Assembly (NCBI GenBank): GCA_016296635.1
Contig: JAEDIZ010000041.1
Span: forward strand, 1-17,630
DNA: 17,630 bases
Source of the DNA: Oscillospiraceae bacterium
GTDB taxonomy: Bacteria > Bacillota > Clostridia > Oscillospirales > Oscillospiraceae
Reading direction: 5' to 3'
Shown: positions 7,441-13,196 of the stretch, piece after piece
How the letters are laid out: every line of letters starts with the position of its first letter
Position numbering within the stretch: the first letter of the stretch is position 1
The notes under the pieces: model-generated
The model's input: only the letters and a program-made list of their open reading frames with translations
What the model was told of the DNA's origin: nothing
Database searches by the model: none
Made by a program: the position numbers and the translations under genes

Positions 7441-7923
7441 ATGACTGTTAAGAAACGCTTCCCCTATAAAGCTGCGGTCGTTGCCTGCAACGGCGGCTGC
7501 CGTGCCACGGCAGAATGTACCTACGGCTGCGTGGCCTGCTCCCTGTGCGTCAATGTCTGCAAGTTTGATGCGATTGAAATCAATGAACTCGGCGTTGCGG
7601 AAGTCAATGAGGAAAAGTGCATTGCCTGCGGCGCCTGCGTGCGCGAATGTCCGCGGGAGTTGATCCACATCCACGAATGCGCCAATCCCATTGTTGTCCG
7701 CTGCTCCAACAAAGAGCCGGGCAAGGACGCAAGAAAGTACTGCGAGGTTTCCTGCATCGGCTGCGGCATCTGCGAAAAGACCTGTCCTGCCGGCGCCGTC
7801 ACGGTGAAGGATAATCTGGCGAGGATCGATGAGAGCCTCTGCCTTTCCTGCGGACAGTGCGCGGTCAAGTGCCCGCGTCATGTCATCGCAGACCTGCGCG
7901 GCATTCTCACGGCGAAAATCTGA
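7441..7923 (+). CDS. Soluble RnfB-like polyferredoxin, electron partner of the hydroxylase
   Basis: This 160-residue cytoplasmic iron-sulfur protein is rich in cysteine. Cys16, 20 and 26 lead into a first ferredoxin motif at Cys30, 33, 36 and 40. Further 4Fe-4S motifs are CIACGACVRECP (60-71), CIGCGICEKTCP (105-116) and CLSCGQCAVKCP (134-145), with Cys80, 88 and 101 between. Order and spacing resemble the cytoplasmic part of RnfB, but the N-terminal membrane helix of RnfB is absent and there are no other rnf genes. It starts 3 bp after the hydroxylase stop, so the two are co-transcribed and probably translationally coupled. The likely role is to take electrons from the hydroxylase's [2Fe-2S] clusters to ferredoxin or another oxidoreductase, in place of an FAD/NAD subunit. 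That role is inferred from context. Confidence 0.88.
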   Translation: MTVKKRFPYKAAVVACNGGCRATAECTYGCVACSLCVNVCKFDAIEINELGVAEVNEEKCIACGACVRECPRELIHIHECANPIVVRCSNKEPGKDARKYCEVSCIGCGICEKTCPAGAVTVKDNLARIDESLCLSCGQCAVKCPRHVIADLRGILTAKI

Positions 7924-7924
7924 T

Positions 7925-7963
7925 CAAAAAACCGGGAGGCTGAAACGCCTCCCGGTTATTATT
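7925..7963 (+). terminator. Terminator of the hydroxylase operon
   Basis: Perfect 11-bp stem AACCGGGAGGC/GCCTCCCGGTT (7930-7940 with 7947-7957) with a 6-base loop, starting 6 bp after the stop codon. The T-run is interrupted (TTATTATT). Five A's on the left make it possible in either direction. Confidence 0.82.
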
Positions 7964-7974
7964 CCGTACGGAAG

Positions 7975-8003
7975 TTGATTTTTTGCATAAAACCCGGTAA
8001 AAT
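7975..8003 (+). promoter_or_regulatory. Promoter of the nucleotidyltransferase gene
   Basis: TTGATT (7975-7980), 17-bp spacer, TAAAAT (7998-8003). Directly upstream is a perfect 12-bp palindrome, TTCCGTACGGAA (7962-7973), placed where an operator would act. Confidence 0.65.
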
Positions 8004-8031
8004 GGAACGGAAAAAGAAAGGGGGCGGGTGT

Positions 8032-8943
8032 ATGGGCATGGAGCCGACACTCGTAGTTATGGCGGCCGGAATGGGCAGCCGGTTCGGCGGTCTGAAGCAG
8101 ATGACGCCGGTGGATGCCGAGGGGCATTTTATCATTGATTTTTCTCTGTTTGACGCGTATCGCGCGGGTTTCCGCAAGGTCGTGTTCATCATCAAGAGGG
8201 AGATGGAAAAGGACTTCCGGGAAGCCATCGGCAAGCGTGCGGGAAAGCTTCTGGAGGTTCAGTACGTCTATCAGGAGCTGACGGATCTGCCGGATGGATT
8301 CTCCGTTCCGGAGGAGCGCGTGAAGCCCTGGGGCACGGGACATGCGGTGCTTGCTGCGCGCCATGTGGTGGACGGTCCTTTCGCGGTCATCAATTCCGAT
8401 GATTTCTACGGCAGAACAGCCTATCAGGCTGCCTACGATTATCTTTCCAAGAGCGACAACGGGCAGGAATTTGCCATGGTGGGCTACCATGTTGGCCGCA
8501 CCGTGACGGAAAACGGCAGCGTTGCCCGCGGCATCTGCACGGAAAAGGACGGTCTTTTGGTGTCCGTCCGGGAACAGCTGAATATCTTCAAGGACGGAGA
8601 AAATGCCAAATTCACCGATGACGGCGTGAACTTTACCAAGCTTCCCGGTGATACCGTGGTTTCCATGAATTTCTGGTGTTTTACATCGGCCATGATGCAG
8701 GGCTTGCAGAAGGCGTTTCCGACGTTCCTGCGCGAGGGCGTGCCGCAGAACCCCATGAAGGCGGAGTTTTTCCTGCCCATGGTGGTCAATCAGATGCTGG
8801 ATGACGGCCGTGCGCAGGTCCGTGTTCTGAAGTGCGCGGAAAGCTGGTTTGGCGTGACTTATCATGAGGATCTGGACGAAGTCAAGGCGGCCATCGAGAA
8901 GATGAAAACCGAGGGCGTCTATCCCCGAAACCTTTGGGCGTGA
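8032..8943 (+). CDS. Sugar-phosphate nucleotidyltransferase family protein
   Basis: This 303-residue protein starts with the NTP-transferase signature GXGXRXXXXK (AAGMGSRFGGLKQMTP, residues 11-26, Gly13, Gly15, Arg17, Lys22). KPWGTGHAVLAAR (98-110) contacts the nucleotide base in this fold, and NSDDFYG (121-127) gives the metal-binding acidic pair. Members join a sugar 1-phosphate to UTP, dTTP or CTP, usually for glycan or cofactor synthesis. The specific sugar is not evident and no glycosyltransferase lies nearby. It is too long and too different from MocA/YgfJ to call a molybdopterin cytidylyltransferase, despite the neighbouring molybdoenzyme. The start at 8032 has AAGGGGG about 7 bases upstream; the ATG at 8038 is an alternative. 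The gene has its own promoter and terminator, so it is probably a separate unit. Confidence 0.8.
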   Translation: MGMEPTLVVMAAGMGSRFGGLKQMTPVDAEGHFIIDFSLFDAYRAGFRKVVFIIKREMEKDFREAIGKRAGKLLEVQYVYQELTDLPDGFSVPEERVKPWGTGHAVLAARHVVDGPFAVINSDDFYGRTAYQAAYDYLSKSDNGQEFAMVGYHVGRTVTENGSVARGICTEKDGLLVSVREQLNIFKDGENAKFTDDGVNFTKLPGDTVVSMNFWCFTSAMMQGLQKAFPTFLREGVPQNPMKAEFFLPMVVNQMLDDGRAQVRVLKCAESWFGVTYHEDLDEVKAAIEKMKTEGVYPRNLWA

Positions 8944-8953
8944 TTCATATGAC

Positions 8954-8985
8954 AAAACGAGGTACCGTGAGGTACCTCGTTTTTA
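8954..8985. terminator. Bidirectional terminator hairpin
   Basis: Perfect 13-bp stem AAAACGAGGTACC/GGTACCTCGTTTT (8954-8966 with 8971-8983) with the 4-base loop GTGA. It lies 10 bp after the nucleotidyltransferase stop. The symmetric A/T ends mean it could also end the minus-strand transcript predicted from 9082. Confidence 0.85.
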
Positions 8986-9076
8986 TGGTTGTTTGTGTTT
9001 TTCGGTCGGAGTGAGTTGTTTTCTGTGGCATTCCTCCTTTGCTTGTTTCCTCTCTGTAAATATTTTTATCTCTTTG
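8954..9076 (-). ncRNA. Candidate small RNA or short-ORF transcript in the 298-bp spacer
   Basis: The gap 8944-9241 has no obvious gene. On its minus strand, -35 TTGATT (9104-9109), a 16-bp spacer and -10 TATAAT (9082-9087) predict an RNA starting near 9075 that would reach the hairpin at 8954-8983, about 120 bases later. It has the ribosome-like run AAAGGAGGA (9032-9040), but the following ATG (9031) is only one base away and would give a 28-residue peptide (stop 8945-8947) with no recognisable features. It may be a small RNA, a leaderless remnant, or chance. Confidence 0.35.
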
Positions 9077-9081
9077 TAACC

Positions 9082-9109
9082 ATTATAGACGAACAAACCG
9101 GAAAATCAA
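9082..9109 (-). promoter_or_regulatory. Minus-strand promoter with no assigned gene
   Basis: TTGATT-16-TATAAT on the minus strand (9104-9109 and 9082-9087), pointing towards the 3' end of the nucleotidyltransferase gene. The bases after the -10, TATAATGGTTAC, resemble the azlC upstream element (TATAATGGTAAC at 16712-16723). Confidence 0.55.
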
Positions 9110-9170
9110 GGTGGATTCAGTTAAAAATTTGTGAATGAACGATCAGAAGTATTGAAATAAAAATGAACGG

Positions 9171-9199
9171 TTGCGCACTTTGTGCAGATTTCGTATAAT
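9171..9199 (+). promoter_or_regulatory. Promoter of the membrane protein-exonuclease operon
   Basis: TTGCGC (9171-9176), 17-bp spacer, TATAAT (9194-9199). It lies about 43 bp before the start codon at 9242 and is divergent from the orphan minus-strand promoter. Confidence 0.78.
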
Positions 9200-9241
9200 A
9201 AAGAAAAAACAGGCTGCCGATCTGGCGGGAAAGGAGAACCC

Positions 9242-9754
9242 ATGCAGGAACGCGAGGAGACATTTTTTTCTAAACATTACAAGCTGATTTTCGGTTTGGC
9301 GTTTGTTGTGATTTTTTTGAATATTGCGCTCTATTTCCTTGTACCGCAGCAGAAAACGGTGCAGGTTTCCGGCGTTGTAACGGAGTATTCTCTGACGGAC
9401 AGCAGCTTCGCGCGAGAGCACGAGGTGGAGATCGACGGCTTCTTTATGAACAGCATTGCGCTGGAGGACACTTTTACCGGAACGTTTGTGATCGAGGGGC
9501 TTCGGGGCACAGAACGTGAGGATAAAGCAGAACTTTTGCAGGATGGACATACTTGGAAAGTGGTCTCTCAGAGCGAGAATACACAGTCTGACGGGCCGGA
9601 GGCTGCAGTTGTGCGCTATGATAAGGAAAACGATGTGTGGCTGATCGCGCTGCGCGATCCGGATCATTTCCTCGTTATCGGAGTACCGACCCGGCAGGCG
9701 GCGTGCTGGCGCTATGCGGAGGCGTTCGGGCTTGCGTATCAGCCGGAGGCTTGA
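9242..9754 (+). CDS. One-pass membrane protein of unknown function
   Basis: I do not recognise a family for this 170-residue protein. A short charged N-terminus (about residues 1-14) is followed by one hydrophobic helix (about 15-34, IFGLAFVVIFLNIALYFLV) and a mostly beta-like, acidic outer part. The topology is probably N-in with the C-terminal domain outside the membrane. The start at 9242 has AAGGAGAA at good spacing and a promoter just before it. Its stop is one base before the spacer G and the ATG of the exonuclease gene, whose ribosome site (GGAGG, 9745-9749) lies inside this coding region, so the two genes are translationally linked. Co-expression with the exonuclease may be only positional. 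Confidence 0.72.
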   Translation: MQEREETFFSKHYKLIFGLAFVVIFLNIALYFLVPQQKTVQVSGVVTEYSLTDSSFAREHEVEIDGFFMNSIALEDTFTGTFVIEGLRGTEREDKAELLQDGHTWKVVSQSENTQSDGPEAAVVRYDKENDVWLIALRDPDHFLVIGVPTRQAACWRYAEAFGLAYQPEA

Positions 9755-9755
9755 G

Positions 9756-10316
9756 ATGAAGGATTACCGATTTGTTGCGTTTGATGTAGAAACGCCGAAT
9801 TCTCATAATGACCGCATGAGCGCCATCGGCGCGGTGGTGATCGAGCACGGCGAGATCACGAAGAGAATCTACACGCTGGTGGATCCCGAAACGCATTTCG
9901 ACTGGTTCAATGTGAAGCTGACCGGCATCACGCCGGAGGCGGTGGAGGGAAAACCGAATTTCAGACAGCTCTGGGAATTTCTGCGGCCGTATTTTGACGA
10001 TGCTATTCTGATCGCGCACAATGCGCCCTTTGATATGGGGGTTCTGAACTGCTGCCTGCGCAGCTACGGCATCGAATGGAAGCCCTATGCCCACTATGCC
10101 TGCACCTGCACGATGGGCAGAGCAGCATATCCGAATCTTGAAAACCACAAGCTCAACACCATGAGTGCAGCACTTGGCATTGAACTGGATCACCACAATG
10201 CCGGCAGCGATGCCGAGGCCTGTGCAAGACTGCTGCTCAATTACATGGAAAAGGGATTGGACGTATCCAAATTCATCCGTACGAAAAAGTTTGATGTCCC
10301 CTGTGGCTGCGTCTGA
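9756..10316 (+). CDS. DEDDh 3'-5' exonuclease (DnaQ/PolC epsilon-like)
   Basis: This 186-residue stand-alone RNase T/DnaQ-type exonuclease has all DEDDh catalytic residues visible: Asp10 and Glu12 in FDVET, Asp93 in HNAPFDMG, and His147 with Asp152 in HHNAGSDA. LTGITPEAV (55-63) is the usual segment after motif I. Such proteins remove 3' nucleotides from DNA or RNA using two metal ions in the cytoplasm. Size and sequence resemble the short proofreading-like exonucleases of clostridia rather than the full PolC domain. The start at 9756 has GGAGG 7 bases upstream, within the previous gene. The C-terminus ends in an unusual cysteine pair (VPCGCV). Substrate, DNA or RNA, cannot be decided here. 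Confidence 0.88.
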   Translation: MKDYRFVAFDVETPNSHNDRMSAIGAVVIEHGEITKRIYTLVDPETHFDWFNVKLTGITPEAVEGKPNFRQLWEFLRPYFDDAILIAHNAPFDMGVLNCCLRSYGIEWKPYAHYACTCTMGRAAYPNLENHKLNTMSAALGIELDHHNAGSDAEACARLLLNYMEKGLDVSKFIRTKKFDVPCGCV

Positions 10317-10353
10317 GCGAATAAGAAGACACGAAGTGAGCAGAGAGGAACAT

Positions 10354-10647
10354 ATGGAAGTTTGGTTTGAAGTGAAGAAAAAAGACATCATCGATCTTGT
10401 CGAGAAACGAAAGGACTGCTTTCCATGGGGAGAACATCCGGACGAGAAATACAGATGCCTTGTGTTCTGGAAAGACGGGAAAGTGATGATGACGGTGGAT
10501 GAGTTTTATGAGGCAGATGCGCAGGCGTATTCATGCTGCCGGTTTTACACGGACTTCATTTGCAGAACAATCGAAGAATACAGAAATCTGTCGGAAGAAG
10601 TGTTTGCCTCGAAAGCCTACAGCGCATGGTGCTCAGGTGTCCGGTAA
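10354..10647 (+). CDS. Hypothetical 97-residue protein
   Basis: No family is recognised. The protein is soluble with no signal peptide. It starts with a strand-helix (MEVWFEVKKKDIIDLVEKR), has an aromatic-rich middle (CLVFWKDGKVMMTVDEFYE), and a helical C-terminal half. It starts 37 bp after the exonuclease stop with AGAGGAAC upstream of ATG 10354, in the same direction, and ends 12 bp before a broken lipoprotein gene, so it is probably the third gene of the 9242 transcript. It could be a small immunity-like or DUF-type protein, but nothing in the sequence proves this. Confidence 0.6.
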   Translation: MEVWFEVKKKDIIDLVEKRKDCFPWGEHPDEKYRCLVFWKDGKVMMTVDEFYEADAQAYSCCRFYTDFICRTIEEYRNLSEEVFASKAYSAWCSGVR

Positions 10648-10659
10648 AACGTGAGAGAT

Positions 10660-10965
10660 ATGATGAAAAGACGGATTATTTGTTTTGCATTCCTGATTGT
10701 GCTGGTGAGCATGCTGACCGGATGAAACAATCAGCTGAACTCGGACGAAATGAAAAGGGAGATCATCCAAAGATGCACGCCGCTGGCGGAAAGCTGGTTT
10801 GAAGAAAATATGCGCGGTGCAGAGAATGTTTCCGTTGAGCTGTTCAACATCAGCTGGGGCGAGGTCTGCTTTGAAGTTGTAACGGGTACGTATTGCCGAA
10901 ACGGTGAAACGTACTGCTACTATCTGAACGTGGACACCGGGGAGTTCTGCAGCGAGGAATATTAA
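10660..10965 (+). pseudogene. Small lipoprotein gene with TGA at the lipobox cysteine
   Basis: From ATG 10660 (or 10663) the frame encodes a classic signal peptide (MMKRRIICFAFLIVLVSMLTG) ending in the lipobox LTG. The next codon, 10723-10725, is TGA where the lipidated cysteine should be. The same frame then stays open for 79 residues: a helix (MKREIIQRCTPLAESWF), then strands ending YYLNVDTGEFCSEEY, which is vaguely PepSY-like. A single base change to TGC or TGT would restore a full lipoprotein of about 101 residues. The likeliest reading is a recent nonsense mutation. An internal restart at ATG 10750 would give a 71-residue protein without export signal and has no good ribosome site. UGA readthrough or selenocysteine is unlikely because no clear SECIS-like hairpin follows. 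Confidence 0.7.
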
Positions 10966-11446
10966 TGACATTTTAAGCAACTATCTGGAAAACTGTATCA
11001 CGTCCGTTCTGACTGAAAATCTGAACACAGAATACACGCTGCTTTCTTTTCCGATGGAGCAGGCTCAGATCCACGGAACGGTGGTATCTGATCAGTATCT
11101 GAACAGAAAAAGAGCAGAGCCGGACGTATATGAAATATCAAAAGAATGCTACTTGGCCTATGAAATGTTTGATCCGGATGCGCTTGGGGAGATTACCCTT
11201 GAAAAGCTCTCTGCCGATCATGTTGTGATCGAGATCCTTGTGGATGATGCGGAAAAAATGCTCCGGGATATGTCCTCGTTCGGCTTTCTGAGGGAGCATG
11301 AAAACTGGACTCTGGCTCTGAAAGAAGACAGAGATTCGCTGCTTGATTACCGGGTTTATTATGCAGACGGGCGCTATTCTATCGCCCGGGCATTCTTTGA
11401 TGGAAAAGATCGGCTCCAGTATCAGGTTGATTTTTTAAACGAATAA
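10964..11446 (+). CDS. Hypothetical protein, normal start missing (possible remnant)
   Basis: ATG 11054 gives a 130-residue acidic protein with alternating helices and strands and no recognised family. Protein-like coding continues in frame upstream of that ATG to about 10964 (NDILSNYLENCITSVLTEN and on), with no ATG, GTG or TTG and no ribosome site before 11054, until a stop at 10937-10939. Either the true start is a rare ATT (10961 or 10970, just after GAGGA) or the gene lost its 5' end, perhaps a signal peptide. It sits directly after the broken lipoprotein, in another frame, so the pair may be two decayed small extracytoplasmic proteins. The C-terminus (YRVYYADGRYSIARAFFDG) is clearly protein-like. 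Confidence 0.5.
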   Translation, partial: NDILSNYLENCITSVLTENLNTEYTLLSFPMEQAQIHGTVVSDQYLNRKRAEPDVYEISKECYLAYEMFDPDALGEITLEKLSADHVVIEILVDDAEKMLRDMSSFGFLREHENWTLALKEDRDSLLDYRVYYADGRYSIARAFFDGKDRLQYQVDFLNE

Positions 11447-11558
11447 ACAGTGCGCAGGCAGAGAAAGAATTATCTGCCCGAACTGCACGCCCGGCCGATG
11501 GACTTGAGGACACATACGGCATGGACGAAAGAGAAATTCTGATTCATTTCGCAAACAG

Positions 11559-11600
11559 ACCCCCACTGAAAAGGAACGGCCTTTTCAGCGGGGGTTCTTT
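11559..11600. terminator. Shared terminator between convergent genes
   Basis: A 16-bp stem with one A/C mismatch (11559-11574 with 11580-11595; core CTGAAAAGG/CCTTTTCAG flanked by C and G tracts) and loop AACGG. It is followed by TTCTTT on the plus strand and lies between the plus-strand gene ending at 11446 and the hydantoinase stop at 11631. The rest of the 184-bp gap holds nothing convincing. Confidence 0.78.
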
Positions 11601-11630
11601 CAGCATTCTGTGCGGTTTTGGATCCGGAGA

Positions 11631-13004
11631 TCAGAGATTGCCAGGTTTTCTTGGAATATACTGTCCGACGGGACCCTGCAGGATCTGCCCGTTTTCTGCC
11701 ATCTTGATGCCCCGCAGCCAGACCTGCTCGATGGAGCCGGCGGTTTGGAAGCCCTCGAAGGGAGAGTAACCGGCAGCGGAATGGAGCTGCTCTGCGGCGA
11801 TGACGGTATCGGCGGTCGGGTCATAGACTACGATATCTGCGTCGCTGCCCTCCTGAAGAATGCCCTTGCGGGGGAATGCACCGTACAGTTTCGCGGGATT
11901 CTCACTCAAAAGCGCTGCCATCTGTTCTTTCGTGATGCGGTTTTGCGCAACGCCTGCGGAATAGAGCAGCACGCCTCTGGTTTCCACACCGGGAAGTCCG
12001 CCGGGAATCTTCGTGAAATCACCGCGGCCTGCGTCCTTCTGACGGAGCGTGAAGCTGCAGTGGTCGGTGGATACGGTCTGCACGGTTCCGTCTGCGAGCG
12101 CCTGCCAAAGCGCTTCCTGATCGGCCTTTTTGCGCATGGGAGGCGCGCAGATGAAGCGGGCAGAGTCGGTATATTCCGGCTGATAGTAGACGCTGTCATC
12201 CAAAAGCAGGTAGTGGGGGCAGGTTTCAATATAGACCTTCTGTCCGCGTTTCCTAGCGGCAGCGACCTCTTCCAATGCTTCCTTTGTGGAAAGGTGAACG
12301 ATCACGATGGGAACATCCGCCACCTGCGCGATGCGCAGAAGGTGCGCCACGGCCTCTGCCTCGCAGGCATTCGGACGGGTCTCGGGATGGGAGGAAGGCG
12401 CGGTCTTGCCTGCCTGCTTATACTGCTCGATGAGCGCATCAATGACGCCTGCGTTTTCGCAATGCACGCCGGCGATGCCGCCGAATTTCTTCAGTTCTTC
12501 CAGCGCGAGGAACAGATCCTTGTCACCGATCATCATGGCGGGGTAAGTCATATACATTTTGAATGACGGAATGCCCGCTTCAAACATGGCGGGGATCTCG
12601 CTCTTGATGCCCTCGTTCCAGTCATCGATGGTCATGTGGAAGCCATAGTCGCAGCTGGAGCGGCCGTCGGCCTTTTTGTGCCAGAGGTCAAGACCGTACT
12701 GCAGGGTTTCGCCCTTGTTGGGGCAGGCAAAATCGATGACGAGGGTGGTGCCGCCGGCGATGGCGGAGCGGGTGCCGGAGGCAAAATCGTCTGCGGTGGT
12801 GGTGTTGCAGACATCGAGATCAAAATGGGTGTGCGCATCAATGAAGCCGGGGAAGAGAAACTTGCCGGTTACATCGACTACATCTGCACCCGCTTCCGGA
12901 AGATTTTCACCGATTTTTTCAATCACTTCGCCGTTGACAAGCAGATCGGCTTTTTTAGAGCCGGAGGCGGATACGATCATGCCGCCGCGAAAAAGTGTTT
13001 TCAT
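11631..13004 (-). CDS. hydA: Dihydropyrimidinase / D-hydantoinase
   Basis: This 457-residue cyclic amidohydrolase has the full binuclear-zinc set of the hydantoinase family: His58 and His60 in FIDAHTHFD, the carboxylated Lys149 in SFKMYMTY, His181 in VHCENA, His237 in VIVHLS, and Asp314 in STDHCSF. The substrate-contact Tyr154 is also present. It opens the ring of dihydropyrimidines, hydantoins or a related cyclic ureide in the cytoplasm. In E. coli and anaerobic purine-degrading clusters a hydantoinase of this kind is found with selenium-dependent xanthine dehydrogenase genes, so the hydroxylase 4 kb away may be a partner. Start ATG 13004 has AAAGGAA upstream and an extended -10 promoter. 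No carbamoylase or transporter lies beside it. Confidence 0.9.
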   Translation of the reverse strand: MKTLFRGGMIVSASGSKKADLLVNGEVIEKIGENLPEAGADVVDVTGKFLFPGFIDAHTHFDLDVCNTTTADDFASGTRSAIAGGTTLVIDFACPNKGETLQYGLDLWHKKADGRSSCDYGFHMTIDDWNEGIKSEIPAMFEAGIPSFKMYMTYPAMMIGDKDLFLALEELKKFGGIAGVHCENAGVIDALIEQYKQAGKTAPSSHPETRPNACEAEAVAHLLRIAQVADVPIVIVHLSTKEALEEVAAARKRGQKVYIETCPHYLLLDDSVYYQPEYTDSARFICAPPMRKKADQEALWQALADGTVQTVSTDHCSFTLRQKDAGRGDFTKIPGGLPGVETRGVLLYSAGVAQNRITKEQMAALLSENPAKLYGAFPRKGILQEGSDADIVVYDPTADTVIAAEQLHSAAGYSPFEGFQTAGSIEQVWLRGIKMAENGQILQGPVGQYIPRKPGNL

Positions 13005-13035
13005 TTGAAAGATTCCTTTCTTTTGCGTTTTTTAC

Positions 13036-13044
13036 ATTATATCA
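13036..13044 (-). promoter_or_regulatory. Extended -10 promoter of the hydantoinase gene
   Basis: On the minus strand TG-A-TATAAT (TATAAT 13036-13041). No good -35 is seen at the right distance, but the TG extension can compensate. It is about 30 bp before ATG 13004. Confidence 0.65.
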
Positions 13045-13164
13045 CAAATCAAAAGCGGTTGACAGCTTTCCGAATCGACAAAAAGAAAAAGAAAAAATCG
13101 TCAGTTTGACAGTATCGGAAAAAACCACAAAATATTTTAGCTGTGGAAATTATGAAAAGAGTTG

Positions 13165-13173
13165 TGTTATACT
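13165..13173 (+). promoter_or_regulatory. Extended -10 promoter of the 319-residue lipoprotein gene
   Basis: TG-T-TATACT on the plus strand (TATACT 13168-13173), without a clear -35. A further TTGACA at 13106-13111 has AATATT at 13131-13136 after a 19-bp spacer, which is less good. The extended -10 leaves a leader of roughly 17 bases before GTG 13197. Confidence 0.55.
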
Positions 13174-13196
13174 GTCTGTCGAAAGGGGATGGGCCG

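Noticed and set aside
5836..7881. A 681-codon open frame antisense to the hydroxylase gene
   Set aside because: It is an artefact of the GC-rich codon use of the plus-strand gene, has no ribosome site or recognisable domain, and crosses the polyferredoxin gene as well.
8032..8943. MocA-type molybdenum cofactor cytidylyltransferase
   Set aside because: It has the NTP-transferase signature but is about 100 residues longer than MocA, and the KPWGTGHA and NSDDFYG motifs fit sugar-phosphate nucleotidyltransferases better. It also has a separate promoter.
10723..10765. Selenocysteine insertion at the lipobox TGA
   Set aside because: The following 40 bases show only a short TCAGCTGA palindrome and no bacterial SECIS-like stem with a G-containing loop at the usual distance. 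A nonsense mutation is simpler.
13075..13100. A-rich polypurine tract as a regulatory or origin element
   Set aside because: It is simple low-complexity sequence in a divergent spacer with no repeats or DnaA-type boxes.
13143..13196. Longer lipoprotein start at GTG 13143
   Set aside because: It overlaps the extended -10 and would bury the lipoprotein signal peptide. GTG 13197 has a proper ribosome site.
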